This document shows, piece after piece, positions 43,654-53,241 of a stretch of DNA of 64,000 nt. A program made the position numbers and the translations under genes. The notes below the pieces were generated by a model. It saw nothing but the letters and a program-made list of their open reading frames with translations, made no database searches and was not told where the DNA came from. Location of the stretch: contig NZ_CP009286.1 in the NCBI RefSeq assembly GCF_000758685.1, positions 4,618,501 to 4,682,500 of the forward strand, in the 5' to 3' direction. This stretch comes from Paenibacillus stellifer. Its GTDB lineage: Bacteria; Bacillota; Bacilli; Paenibacillales; Paenibacillaceae. Numbering within the stretch: the stretch's first letter is position 1; each line of letters opens with the position of its first letter.

Positions 43654-44376
43654 TTATCTCGATTTTCCCAATCTCCGTTCCAGCAGTCTTCCGCTATATC
43701 CATATGCCTGCGACAGCGACCGGCACACCATCTCGATGCCAAGCCGCAAATCCTCCAGATGCTCATCCAGATCCTCAAGCCGGATGCGGTCATGCACCCC
43801 CTGGTGCAGCTGCCACAAATCGTCCTGAAGCTCGGAGTTCATGTAGTGGATTTCGGCGTTCCGCCGCTTCCGCAGCCGCTGCATCGGCTCCCTGTACCTG
43901 TCCTTGATCTCCTCGAGCCTTGCGCATAGATCACGATGGTCCTGATTGTTACGGAACTGCCGAAGCACCGTGAAATAGGAGAAGTGGGCCTTGATCCTGG
44001 CGGTGTTGAGGTCATACAGGGTATTGAGCACCGTGCCCAGCTTGTCCAGCAGGGAGAAGACGCGGATGAAGCCGTTCTTGTAAAAATAAACGTATCTTGC
44101 ATACTCCCCCTGTTCGCTGACGTTCATCTCGTCCATATACCCCGCCTGGACCGACCGGCGAAAAAAAGCAGCGGCGAAATGACTCTGCTCCAGCTCGTCG
44201 AGGGAGGTCATGAGTCCGCGGGTCCAGAGCTCCACCCTCCGGTATCCTTGATCCCGGTCCGGATGGGCATTTATATCCTTGCGCAGCAGAGCGGCCAGTC
44301 TGGCCATGCTCTCCATCGCTTCTTTCAGCGCGCCTGAATTCTCGCGCGGCGGTTCACCCAGCAGGTTTCGCAGCAA
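43654..44376 (-). CDS. Cthe_2314-like HEPN-domain protein
   Basis: This 240-residue, all-helical protein has the HEPN-type motif RRNAEIHYM (~192-200, R-x4-H), the catalytic pattern of HEPN ribonucleases. It resembles the Cthe_2314 HEPN group found as a housekeeping gene in Paenibacillus. The RxxxxH motif is complete, so RNase activity is possible; no antitoxin partner lies next to it. The start is TTG with GAGGAGG upstream. Confidence 0.6.
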   Translation of the reverse strand: MLRNLLGEPPRENSGALKEAMESMARLAALLRKDINAHPDRDQGYRRVELWTRGLMTSLDELEQSHFAAAFFRRSVQAGYMDEMNVSEQGEYARYVYFYKNGFIRVFSLLDKLGTVLNTLYDLNTARIKAHFSYFTVLRQFRNNQDHRDLCARLEEIKDRYREPMQRLRKRRNAEIHYMNSELQDDLWQLHQGVHDRIRLEDLDEHLEDLRLGIEMVCRSLSQAYGYSGRLLERRLGKSR

Positions 44377-44416
44377 CTCCCGCCCCTCCTCTCACAACGT
44401 TATCGTTAAAGACGGA

Positions 44417-46198
44417 TCAGCCTCTCAGTCCTCCGGGAAAATAATTCTTCCAGTTCCGGTCGACGAGTTCCACAATATCTTCTCTGGGGAACAGCTCATC
44501 CGGATAACCCGGCTTCATCCGGGCGTCGATGACGATCGGCAGGCTGTACCCGATATGGTGCTGTTGCAGCTTCGCCTCGGCATAAATATCGGTCGCCGGA
44601 TTGAAGCGGGTGAAGACGGTCCACAGGAACGACACCTGTGTCCGCACCGTTTCGGTCGCGTTGTCGACCAGAATGACGAGCGGCCATTTCGTGTTCTTCT
44701 CGCTCAGAATGCCGGGAAGACGCTTCGCAAGCTCGGGATCTTCGGTGAACGAAGGCCCCGACACGACCAGACAGCCGCCGCAATAAGGCGCCGCATCCCC
44801 GATGCCGGGAATCAGGCCCTCGTCATAGCTGCGCGGCAGCTCGCGCTTCTTGTCGCCGACGCCCATAAGCACGCCCTTGCTGCCGTGGTTCATCCGCTTC
44901 CCGGTATAATCGAGCGTATCATGCGATGTGTTGTTGAAGATGAACAGATCGACCGCCGGATCGAACCGTTCCAGCACAGTCTCCAGCAGCAGCGGGAAAT
45001 TCGCCAGATCAACCGGCTCATTCGTTAGAATCAGGAACTTGGTCAGAGACAGCTGGCCTTCGCCCAGAATCCGGAAGGCGGAGACGAGCGCTTCCCGGGA
45101 ATAGCTCTCGCGCACGACGGCGGAAGCCAGCGTGTGGGAGCCGGATTCCGAGTACGCCCACAAGAATTTGACGGACGGCATCACGAGCGGATAGGCCGGC
45201 GACAGCAGACGCTGCAGGAAATCGCCGAGATAGTAATCCTCCTGGCGCGGCTTGCCAACAATGGTCGCCGGATAGATGGCGTCCTTCCGCCGCCACATGC
45301 GCTGCACCTGCAGGATCGGGAAATCATGCTGCAGGGAGTAGTAGCCGTAATGGTCGCCGAACGGGCCCTCCGGCCGCCGGACATGAGGCGGGACAAGCCC
45401 GCGGATCACGAATTCGGCTTCGGCCGGCATGCGGTGGCCGCCCATCGGGTCCTGCACCATCGGCAAGCGGCCGCCCATGACTAGGGAAGCCAGCAGCAGC
45501 TCCGGCATGCGCTCCGGAACGGGTGCGATAGCTGTCGCGATGAGTGCGGGCGGTCCGCCGATGAAGACGGAGACCGGGAGCGCCTCATTACGCTGCTCAG
45601 CCTCGAAATGGTGGAAGCCGCCGCCCTTGTGAATCTGCCAGTGAACACCGGTCGTCTGATCGTCATAGATCTGAATCCGGTACATGCCGAGGTTATGATC
45701 CTTCGGATTCGAAGGGCTCTCGGTATAGACCAGCGGCAGCGTCACGAACGGGCCGCCATCCTCCTGCCAGCTCGTTACCCGGGGCAGCCCCTTGAGTGGG
45801 TCCGTGCTTTGGCAGACGTTCAGGATGGGCGCCTCCCCCTGGGAGACGTTCTTGACCCCCACCTTCAGGAGATCAAACAGCATGCCCTTCTCCTTCCACA
45901 CGCCGCTTACCGTCGGCGGAAGCAGTGTCTCCACAGCTCCCATCATCGCTTTCATCAGCGCCTCGGGACGCGGGCCGAAGGCCTGGTCCGTACGCCGCTC
46001 CGTGCCGAACAGATTCGTCACGACCGGGAACGGCGTACCCTTCACATTGGTGAACAGCAGGGCCGGTCCTTCTTCCTGAATGACCCGGCGGTGAATCTCC
46101 GCCAGCTCCAGATAAGGATCGACCGGCGCCTCGATGACCGCAAGGTCTTTGTCTTTCCGCAATTGCTCTATCCATTCACGCAAATTACGATATCCCAA
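44417..46198 (-). CDS. UbiD-family decarboxylase, candidate MqnL
   Basis: This 593-residue prenylated-FMN-dependent decarboxylase has NLREWIEQLRKDKDLAVI at the start, VTSWQEDGGPFVTLPLVYT, GMYRIQIYDDQTTGVHWQIHKGGG, EAEFVIRGLVPP and EGPFGDHYGYYS, the conserved cofactor and Glu-Arg-Glu blocks of UbiD. In bacteria using the futalosine route, a UbiD relative (MqnL) decarboxylates the naphthoate; mqnE in this window supports that role. The TTG at 46198 follows AGGAGG at nine bases; the frame upstream lacks a ribosome site. Confidence 0.85.
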   Translation of the reverse strand: MGYRNLREWIEQLRKDKDLAVIEAPVDPYLELAEIHRRVIQEEGPALLFTNVKGTPFPVVTNLFGTERRTDQAFGPRPEALMKAMMGAVETLLPPTVSGVWKEKGMLFDLLKVGVKNVSQGEAPILNVCQSTDPLKGLPRVTSWQEDGGPFVTLPLVYTESPSNPKDHNLGMYRIQIYDDQTTGVHWQIHKGGGFHHFEAEQRNEALPVSVFIGGPPALIATAIAPVPERMPELLLASLVMGGRLPMVQDPMGGHRMPAEAEFVIRGLVPPHVRRPEGPFGDHYGYYSLQHDFPILQVQRMWRRKDAIYPATIVGKPRQEDYYLGDFLQRLLSPAYPLVMPSVKFLWAYSESGSHTLASAVVRESYSREALVSAFRILGEGQLSLTKFLILTNEPVDLANFPLLLETVLERFDPAVDLFIFNNTSHDTLDYTGKRMNHGSKGVLMGVGDKKRELPRSYDEGLIPGIGDAAPYCGGCLVVSGPSFTEDPELAKRLPGILSEKNTKWPLVILVDNATETVRTQVSFLWTVFTRFNPATDIYAEAKLQQHHIGYSLPIVIDARMKPGYPDELFPREDIVELVDRNWKNYFPGGLRG

Positions 46199-46237
46199 AA
46201 TAGTGTTCCTCCTTGAATCGACTCTATTCGATCCGTA

Positions 46238-46289
46238 TACGAAAAGGCGGCCCGCTTCCGCGCTTTCATGCATCCGGCCGCCTTTCGTT
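46238..46289 (-). terminator. Terminator of the CtaA-like gene
   Basis: A 12-13-bp stem CGAAAAGGCGGCC/GGCCGCCTTTCG (46240-46252 with 46276-46287, one bulge) lies just past the stop at 46306. T residues flank it on both strands, so it may work in both directions. Confidence 0.8.
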
Positions 46290-46305
46290 TCCTATATGTT
46301 ATGTT

Positions 46306-47325
46306 CTATTTCTCTTGTTCGGGCGGAATGACCGCCCGTGCCTGTCCTGCACTCTGTTCAGGCCGCGATTTCCGCTGACTGCCCGCCGCAGAGCCGGCGA
46401 CACGGGGCCTTGACGCGGCTCCCGGACTGCCAAGCTGCCGGACGCGGACGCTCATATAGATCAGGATGCCGAAGAGTCCTGAACTGAACGCAGCGTAAGC
46501 TGGCGCACCGGACCGATACCACGCTTCATCGCCGAGCGCGAATACAGCGCTGCTCAGCACTTGCAGCGTGCCCAGAAGAACAGCGGCGATTCCGAGCTTC
46601 TTAAGCTCCGGATAGCCTGCGCCATGCTTCCAGAAGGCTAGATGCCCGAGCAGCGCGGTAAGGCCAAACAGCGCAAGCACCGCGAGCCGGTGCAGCAAGA
46701 CGACGCCCGTTCCGCCCGCCAGCCTGGTTATGATAGCGCTGATATGTAACGGCCAGCTGCCCGAGACGGCTGTGCGCACATCCATGCGGCTGACGTAAAC
46801 GCCCAGCCACATCACCAGGCAGGCGAAGACGGCGGTCGCCCACGTCAGATTCCGGAAGGCCGGGGGAATGCCCGGCTTGTCCTTATTTTGATCAAGAGCC
46901 GGGTCCCGGCCCGCTCCCAGCGCCAGCATCAGCGAGCCCGCGAACGACATCATCGTGAAGCCCAGCTGCAGCGGCATGACAGCGGCGGACCAGGACCAGA
47001 CGGCCGCGAACACCGCCAGCACCGCCTGGATCAAGGCGAACAGCAGCGTAAAGCCGGCATAAATCCGAAGCTCATGGCGGAGTTTGATGTACAGTCGGAA
47101 GCCCAGCACCGAAGCCAGGGCGGCCAATCCGCTGAGCAGGAGATAGCTCCATTCGATCAGCTGTCCCAGCGTATGCGCCTGAGATAGCACCCCGCCATTG
47201 GGCGGCCATTCGCTGCCGCGTCCAAGCCCGTAGCCCGGCCCCATCACAAGAGCGCCGCCCATGAGAGCCATGAACATCAGAATACAAGTTATGTAGCCAA
47301 GCCGCCTATACGGTCTGCCGGACAT
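46306..47325 (-). CDS. Multi-pass membrane protein, CtaA/Cox15-like
   Basis: This ~339-residue protein has about eight membrane helices arranged as two similar halves, with His residues near helix ends (AHTLGQLIEW, RHELRIYAGF, WPLHISAIITRLAGGTGVVLLHRLAVLALF). That layout resembles heme A synthase (CtaA/Cox15), but the match is weak and the tail is a long, basic, Pro-rich extension. If so, it would complement ctaB at 59772. The start could be ATG 47325 or GTG 47334. A general membrane-protein call is safer. Confidence 0.5.
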   Translation of the reverse strand: MSGRPYRRLGYITCILMFMALMGGALVMGPGYGLGRGSEWPPNGGVLSQAHTLGQLIEWSYLLLSGLAALASVLGFRLYIKLRHELRIYAGFTLLFALIQAVLAVFAAVWSWSAAVMPLQLGFTMMSFAGSLMLALGAGRDPALDQNKDKPGIPPAFRNLTWATAVFACLVMWLGVYVSRMDVRTAVSGSWPLHISAIITRLAGGTGVVLLHRLAVLALFGLTALLGHLAFWKHGAGYPELKKLGIAAVLLGTLQVLSSAVFALGDEAWYRSGAPAYAAFSSGLFGILIYMSVRVRQLGSPGAASRPRVAGSAAGSQRKSRPEQSAGQARAVIPPEQEK

Positions 47326-47526
47326 CTCTCTCACCCACCGTTGTTGGGATTTTTATGGAATGGAGTCATGCCTCTCGGCTTGCTTGTTTAAGAAATTATG
47401 CGTTTCCATTATACCCTATCGGCACAGGTCCGGCATCTGACATTTACATAAGTTTTGAAGTAATAGGCCTTGGTTGTACAAAATCGCCGCCTTCCTGGGT
47501 AACCCGTCGAAAGCGGCGAATGGCGG

Positions 47527-47880
47527 TTATTTCTGAATGGTGTGGTGCACCTGATCGGCCCGGTCGAGGAAATCCTCGATTTCCTGTCTCGATTTGCGAA
47601 GCTTGTTGACGAACCGGATCAGTTCTTTTCCGTCTGAATAAGCGACAAAGCTCGGAATGCCGAGGATATTCTGTTCCTGGCTCACCTCGCCTACCGCATC
47701 CACGTCCACTTCGACAAGCGTCAGCTTATCCTTGTACTTCTCTTCAACGTCCGGCATGAACGGATTTATGAATTTGCAATCTCCGCACCAGTCCGCCTTG
47801 AAGACCGCTACCGTCAATCCCGGCGACTCGATCGCCTTCTGAAATTCAGCGGGAGAGCTGATTTTATCCATCCCTTGCAC
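47527..47880 (-). CDS. Thioredoxin-family protein
   Basis: This 117-residue thioredoxin-fold protein has the active site ADWCGDCKFINP (CxxC, ~32-35) and the cis-Pro loop LGIPSFVAY. It lacks a signal peptide, so it works in the cytoplasm as a small disulfide reductase. The GDC rather than GPC centre marks it as a thioredoxin-like variant. The start is GTG 47880 or the ATG three codons later. Confidence 0.88.
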   Translation of the reverse strand: MQGMDKISSPAEFQKAIESPGLTVAVFKADWCGDCKFINPFMPDVEEKYKDKLTLVEVDVDAVGEVSQEQNILGIPSFVAYSDGKELIRFVNKLRKSRQEIEDFLDRADQVHHTIQK

Positions 47881-48023
47881 CGTCCCTTCTTAAGTTCAGC
47901 ATATTGCTATTGTTGGCTTGAAATCATCATGGATGTATGCAAAATGCTCATTTCACAGTAATTCTGCTTCCTCTCTAAGTGAAGCAAAATGCGCACGCGA
48001 AGTCAAATCATGGAGCAAAGGAC

Positions 48024-49649
48024 CTATTCCTTCTCCCGCATGCGTGCAGGCTGCAGCTTCATCAGCGGGTTCAGCAGCTTGCGGACAGGCCGCGGATAGC
48101 TGGACAGCTCGGCCGCGCTCAGGACGCCGAAGATGATCAGCACAACCAGATACAAAGCGACAACGCTGGCACCGGTCAGCAGGCATGCAATCAAATACGC
48201 CACACGGTCGGGCAGAAGACCCGCCAGATGGATGCCTGCCTCATTTAGGCCGTAGCCCACGGCGGCGGACACCAACACGGCGATCAGATAACCGCCCCAG
48301 CGCTTGCCCATAATCTGAAACGGCACGATTGTCCGCAACAGCCGCAGATTAAGTGCGGTAATAACGATGAAACACAGCGCGGTAGCGATAATAATGCCGT
48401 AAATACCCATGAACCGGCTCAGCAGCACGCTCGCTCCCAGCTTCACCACAATCCCGGCCAGTACATAGAACATGGAAATCCGCGATTTGCCCATGCCGAG
48501 CAGAATCGAGTTCGAGGTCGTCATCGTTATTTGAAAAATCGTACCGAGCGTCAGCAGCGCGATCATCCCGCTGCCGGACGGAGTGGAGAACAGCAGGCCA
48601 TTGACCGAGAAGGCCGCGACCACAAGCGACAGCACGATCGGCGTGCCGGTCAGGATGGCGATCCGCATCGCCAGCGTAATCTGACGCTTCAGATGCTCCT
48701 CGTCCCGGCGCGCATAGGCGGCCGAGATGACCGGGATCAGCGAAGTACTGAGCGCGATCGCCAGCACGGGCGGAATGCCTGCGATGCTCTGCGCCTTCTG
48801 CCCGAGAATCCCCAGCAGACGGGTCGCCTCGGCATTCCCTACCTGTCCGCTAAGCAGGGGAACAATCAGCGAGGAGTCGATGAAATAGACGGCCTGAATC
48901 GTCATCGAGGACAGAATAATCGGAATCGACAGACTGAAGATATCCTTATAAATGCGCAGCAGCGGCAGCCGCTCGCCCTGAGCGGCATACAATCCCGATG
49001 CCTTGTCTTCCCGGTGCAGCCGGATGGCGGCATACAGCATGATGGCGAACGCGCCAATGCTGCCGAATACGCTGCCGAACGACGCGCCCGCCGCCATAAC
49101 CGAGTTGCTGTAGCCTTGATGGAACAGCACAAATGCCAGCAGAATGGCGGTCAGCACCCGGGCGATCTGCTCCACGATCTGCGACATCCCGTTCGCCATC
49201 ATATTATTGCGCCCCTGCGAATATCCGCGCATCATCGCGATGGACGGGAACAGCAGCAGCGCCGGCGCAATGGCCCGGATGGCCAGCGTGCTCTCCGGTA
49301 CGCCCGCATGCTTCGCAAAGAGCGGTGCGGTTATGTACAGCAACACGCTGATGATGACCCCGACGACGGCGCCGAAAATAAGCGCGGCCCGGTAAATCTG
49401 CCGCGCTTCATCGGGACGGTTCAGAGCGTACCGCTCGGAGACCATTTTGCTGAGGGTACTGGGAATGCCTGCCGTAGCGAGCGTCAGCAGCATCAGGTAG
49501 ACATTGTTGGCCTGGGAGAACGCCGCATCCCCTACATCGTTGAACAGATGCTCCAGCGGCACCCGCTGAAAAATACCGAGCACCCGGGCCACCAAAGCGG
49601 CGGCCGCGAGAATGATTGTGCCTTTGACAAAAGAGTCCTTCTTCGACAA
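48024..49649 (-). CDS. Polysaccharide/lipid II flippase-like protein (SpoVB/MurJ type)
   Basis: This 541-residue MATE/MVF-like protein has 14 predicted helices. The opening (GTIILAAAALVARVLGIFQRVPLEHLF, then LATAGIPSTLSKMVSER) and YSQGRNNMMANGMSQIVEQIARV are typical of YtgP/SpoVB proteins, which move lipid-linked cell-wall precursors across the membrane. The start is TTG with AGGGGAAC upstream. Its nearness to two penicillin-binding protein genes suits a cell-wall role. It could serve sporulation rather than growth. Confidence 0.85.
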   Translation of the reverse strand: MSKKDSFVKGTIILAAAALVARVLGIFQRVPLEHLFNDVGDAAFSQANNVYLMLLTLATAGIPSTLSKMVSERYALNRPDEARQIYRAALIFGAVVGVIISVLLYITAPLFAKHAGVPESTLAIRAIAPALLLFPSIAMMRGYSQGRNNMMANGMSQIVEQIARVLTAILLAFVLFHQGYSNSVMAAGASFGSVFGSIGAFAIMLYAAIRLHREDKASGLYAAQGERLPLLRIYKDIFSLSIPIILSSMTIQAVYFIDSSLIVPLLSGQVGNAEATRLLGILGQKAQSIAGIPPVLAIALSTSLIPVISAAYARRDEEHLKRQITLAMRIAILTGTPIVLSLVVAAFSVNGLLFSTPSGSGMIALLTLGTIFQITMTTSNSILLGMGKSRISMFYVLAGIVVKLGASVLLSRFMGIYGIIIATALCFIVITALNLRLLRTIVPFQIMGKRWGGYLIAVLVSAAVGYGLNEAGIHLAGLLPDRVAYLIACLLTGASVVALYLVVLIIFGVLSAAELSSYPRPVRKLLNPLMKLQPARMREKE

Positions 49650-49675
49650 CCTTGTTCCCCTACTTTACGTTGAAA

Positions 49676-50161
49676 TTAAAACCGGCCGATCCAGATAAAG
49701 AAGAGGACGACCATAGTGACCTGAAGAATCACCTTGACCACGGTGCTGGTGAACAGGCCGAGCAGCGAGCCCAGGCTCACCTTGAACGATTTGCCGGGGT
49801 CAGAGCCTGCGATCATTTCGCCGATAAATGCGCCGAGCAGCGGGCCGATAATGAGCCCGAACGCCGGAATCACGAACGGTCCGGCAATCAGGCCGATCGT
49901 GCTGCCGATTACCGATGCGCGCGAGCCGCCGAATTTCTTGACGCCCCACGCTCCCACGACATAATCGGCGACAAAGAGCACCGCCACGATCAAGGTCTGG
50001 ATAATCCAGAACCAGGGACCGAACGGCGCGAAGCCGAAGAACCAGCCATGGACGAAGAAGCCCAGATAAATTGCCAGAGCTCCCGGTAAAATCGGGTAGA
50101 CGGCTCCGGCCAGGCCGACCGCGAACAGGGCAATGATCAAAATCCATCCGAGGATTGTCAA
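49676..50161 (-). CDS. DUF456 membrane protein
   Basis: This 161-residue protein has about five helices with Gly-rich hairpins: AGAVYPILPGALAIYLGF, GSTIGLIAGPFVIPAFGLIIGPLLGAFIGE. This duplicated glycine-zipper pattern is DUF456, whose function is unknown. The start is TTG with GGAGGG upstream. It lies 26 bases upstream of the flippase gene on the same strand. Confidence 0.85.
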   Translation of the reverse strand: MTILGWILIIALFAVGLAGAVYPILPGALAIYLGFFVHGWFFGFAPFGPWFWIIQTLIVAVLFVADYVVGAWGVKKFGGSRASVIGSTIGLIAGPFVIPAFGLIIGPLLGAFIGEMIAGSDPGKSFKVSLGSLLGLFTSTVVKVILQVTMVVLFFIWIGRF

Positions 50162-50218
50162 GGATATCCCTCCAGTAGTGATTGCTTGGCGGACCGCTTA
50201 AATACGTTATGCCTAGTG

Positions 50219-50980
50219 CTAGCCCGTAATCTCCGCTTCGTCCTGCAGGATGAAGCGGCGGATCACTTCGGCAATGCCGTCTTCGTTATTGCTCGCGGTA
50301 ACCGCATCGGCTTCCTGCTTAACCGTCTCCTGGGCGTTGCCCATGGCGACGCCCAAGCCGACCTGTTGAATAACGGCCAGGTCATTGAGGCTGTCGCCCA
50401 CCGCGACAACATCCTCCATCGTGATGCCGAGCAGACCGCAGACTTCTTTGATTCCGGACGCCTTGTTGACGCCCAGCGGATTAATCTCCAGATTGAAAGG
50501 CGAGGAATTGGTGATTTCCAGTCCCCCCATATTTTGCAGCTTCAGCAGCACCTGATGCCGGATCTCGTTGTCCTCCGTATGATACCCGAACTTCAGCCAC
50601 TCCCGGCCGTCGATATTGCCGTCCCAGCTGTTCTTGTTGTACACGGCGTCCACCGAGTAAGCCCAGTACCAAGTGCCGTATTCCATTGCGATGGCATGCA
50701 TTTGCTTGATCAGCTCCGGGTCCATCAGGGAGCGGCGGTACAGCTCATGCGGCGCGCGCCACACCTCGCTGCCATTGACGGTCACGAGCGGCGTCTTGAG
50801 GCCAAGCTGCTCGGCGTAAGGGTAGGCGGAGCGAAACGCGCGTCCGGTTGACAGGCAGACGTACACGCCCGCGTCCACCGCGCGGTGAATCCATTTTACC
50901 GTCTCCGGGGTAATCTTCTCCTCATCATTCAGCAGGGTTCCATCCATATCCAGGGCAAGCAGGCGGTATTTGGCGGTCAT
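50219..50980 (-). CDS. Cof-type HAD-IIB phosphatase
   Basis: This 253-residue HAD phosphatase has motif I LLALDMDGTLLNDEEK (~10), motif II CLSTGR, the C2B cap with YWAYSVDAVYNKNSWDG, and motif IV VAVGDSLNDLAVI. Such enzymes act on sugar phosphates, FMN or PLP; the substrate is not clear. ATG 50980 is chosen because GGAGG lies seven bases upstream; an ATG two codons earlier is too close. Confidence 0.9.
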   Translation of the reverse strand: MTAKYRLLALDMDGTLLNDEEKITPETVKWIHRAVDAGVYVCLSTGRAFRSAYPYAEQLGLKTPLVTVNGSEVWRAPHELYRRSLMDPELIKQMHAIAMEYGTWYWAYSVDAVYNKNSWDGNIDGREWLKFGYHTEDNEIRHQVLLKLQNMGGLEITNSSPFNLEINPLGVNKASGIKEVCGLLGITMEDVVAVGDSLNDLAVIQQVGLGVAMGNAQETVKQEADAVTASNNEDGIAEVIRRFILQDEAEITG

Positions 50981-51060
50981 TGCCATTCCTCCATTTTCTG
51001 TATTGTTCCTATCCTTAATTCTCTATACTCTATCCTTTGTCTTTTACCCAACTTCTTCCG

Positions 51061-53187
51061 TTACTGATTTGCAGTGGACTTGCCAGCCTGATCGGCTGTG
51101 TTGCCACCGGCTGCGGTGTTCTGATTCTGCTGGAGAGTCTTCTTCGGCGCACCGCCCAGTCCATATTCCCAATCATACGCGTCAAAAATCTTCCGCGCCA
51201 CCGGGGCGGCGCTGTTCGAACCAAATCCCCCTTCGGGGATAACAACGGCCACCGCCAGCTTCGGATTGTTGCGCGGAGCATAGGCGATGAATACGCCGTT
51301 GTCCACGGTATGCTTGCCGTCCTTGTCGTAATAGTCCTGCTGCGAGGTCCCCGTCTTGCGCGCGAAATCGTAAGGAAAGTCGGAGAAGGCATCGACTTTA
51401 CTGTTCATACCGCGTTTAACCTCTTCCCAGTAAGAGCTGTCCATCTTGACTGTATTCAGTACTTCGCGGCTGAACGTCTTCACTGTCTTACCTGTCGGAT
51501 CGGTGATTTTGCTGACCAAATGAGGCTTGATGCGTTCGCCCTTGTTGGCCAGTGTCGAAGCGTACTGTGCCAGTTGAATCGCCGTATAGGCGCCCTGCTG
51601 GCCGAAAGAGGCATACACCAGGGCCGACTGCGGACTGCTGGTCTTAGCCTCATCTCTGTAGTTAATCTTCCCTCGGTGCTCTCCCGGCAGATCAACACCG
51701 GTGAACACGCCGAGTCCGAATTCCTTCATATATTTATCCCATATATTCACACCTTCGGAACCGTACTTCTTGTACAGCTTGTTCCCGACCATATCGACCA
51801 TAAAGACATTTGAGGAATGCTCGATGGCCTGGTAAGGATACATGCCGCCGTAGACATGGCCCGACGAGTTGCGGACTGAGGTCTCATGACCAGCTTTACC
51901 GAAATAGGCGATTCCTTTGTCCTGGTAATAATATCCGGTTGTGAACAACCCTTCGTTAAGTCCGATCAGCACACTGAGCGGCTTGACCGTCGAACCCATC
52001 CATACGGCTGAGCTGAAGCCGTGGCCGGATTGTCCGGATATGAGCGGGTTGATCGCACCATTTTGATTGTTCAATTGAATATCGTCCCAGATATTCATGA
52101 TCGTGCCGTTAAGCCAGGCGTTCGTATCATAGTCCGGCATACTGGCCATCGCCACAATATTCCCGGTGTCCACTTCCATCGCCACCGCATAGCCTGTCTG
52201 GGCGTAAGGATGTGTCTTGCCCTGAACGGGATGATTGTGCAGCCATTTCAACTGATCTGTAATCGCCTGCTCCGTCTTGAGCTGAACGTTCTTGTTGATC
52301 GTCATCCAGATGTCATTGCCTTTGACAGGCGGCACGACCTTCTCCACCTGCTCCGCCATGTTCTGCGGATTGACCGATACAACCTGATAGCCGTTCTGGC
52401 CGCGCAGCTCGCGTTGGTACTGACGCTCCAGGCCGTCAAACCCGACATACTCGTCGTCCCTGTAAATCAGCCCCGGCTCCGGATTTTTCTTCGTCATCGC
52501 GTACGAAATGTTCTTGTAAATGTCCAAACTGCCCGAATTCTTGAAGAGCTTCATATAGCCGACGGTCTGGACGGCTACGGTACCCTTATCATAGTGGCGC
52601 TCGTTCTCTTCCACCACTTCAAGACCCGGATACTCGCTTCGATGCTCCATGAAAAAGGCAACTTCCTTCGTTGACAGCCCCGCCTTGATCCGCCGCGGCG
52701 TGTAGCCGCTATACTTCTTGAAGTTCAGATCGAAAGAATCTTTAACCTGCTGAACAGTCAGCTTCTCTTCGCCGGGATTCCCTAATTCATTGAACTTTTT
52801 GACCAGTTTAGCTGCCAGCGAATCGACCTTCGCCTTAGCCTCCGGCGTGAAGTCGGTCTTGCCAGTCGTCTTGTCCGTTACAGTTGCCGTGTATTCCTTC
52901 GTCAACGTAATGTACAGCGACTGGACAGGCGTGGAGTATGCGATCTTCTCGCCTCCGGCCGCCAGGATGGAGCCGCGTGTCGCGGCAAGCGGCACCTGCT
53001 TGCTGTCCCGGCTCGTCTCCACCTCGGTCAGCGTCGGCCCCTCCACAAATTGCAATACGGCCAGACGGATAATAATGATGCAGAAAATGACAAAAGTGCT
53101 GAAGAAGAACATATTGATGCGAAGGGGCATGGTGTTCTTACCGACGTTCTCCTCCGAATTCGCGCCTTGCTTGCCCAACAGGCTCAC
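51061..53187 (-). CDS. Class B penicillin-binding protein (PBP2/MrdA type), copy 1
   Basis: This 708-residue peptidoglycan transpeptidase has one N-terminal membrane helix (MFFFSTFVIFCIIIIRLAVL), a dimerisation domain (RGSILAAGGEKIAYS) and the transpeptidase domain with SxxK in GSTVKPLSV (~398), SxN in HSSNVF (~457) and KTG in ARKTGTSQQ (~614). It crosslinks septal or lateral wall peptides. The tail is a Gln/Asn/Ala-rich extension. The start is GTG with GGGGGGAG upstream. It lies 54 bases after a close paralogue. Confidence 0.93.
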   Translation of the reverse strand: MSLLGKQGANSEENVGKNTMPLRINMFFFSTFVIFCIIIIRLAVLQFVEGPTLTEVETSRDSKQVPLAATRGSILAAGGEKIAYSTPVQSLYITLTKEYTATVTDKTTGKTDFTPEAKAKVDSLAAKLVKKFNELGNPGEEKLTVQQVKDSFDLNFKKYSGYTPRRIKAGLSTKEVAFFMEHRSEYPGLEVVEENERHYDKGTVAVQTVGYMKLFKNSGSLDIYKNISYAMTKKNPEPGLIYRDDEYVGFDGLERQYQRELRGQNGYQVVSVNPQNMAEQVEKVVPPVKGNDIWMTINKNVQLKTEQAITDQLKWLHNHPVQGKTHPYAQTGYAVAMEVDTGNIVAMASMPDYDTNAWLNGTIMNIWDDIQLNNQNGAINPLISGQSGHGFSSAVWMGSTVKPLSVLIGLNEGLFTTGYYYQDKGIAYFGKAGHETSVRNSSGHVYGGMYPYQAIEHSSNVFMVDMVGNKLYKKYGSEGVNIWDKYMKEFGLGVFTGVDLPGEHRGKINYRDEAKTSSPQSALVYASFGQQGAYTAIQLAQYASTLANKGERIKPHLVSKITDPTGKTVKTFSREVLNTVKMDSSYWEEVKRGMNSKVDAFSDFPYDFARKTGTSQQDYYDKDGKHTVDNGVFIAYAPRNNPKLAVAVVIPEGGFGSNSAAPVARKIFDAYDWEYGLGGAPKKTLQQNQNTAAGGNTADQAGKSTANQ

Positions 53188-53241
53188 TTGGCTCCCCCCT
53201 TCGAAGTTAACCCAAACCGCCCTGCTTCCTAATCGTACCCT

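Noticed and set aside
48531..49673. A 380-codon plus-strand frame over the flippase gene
   Set aside because: Extremely rich in Arg, Gln and Asp with no domains; antisense shadow of a membrane protein gene.
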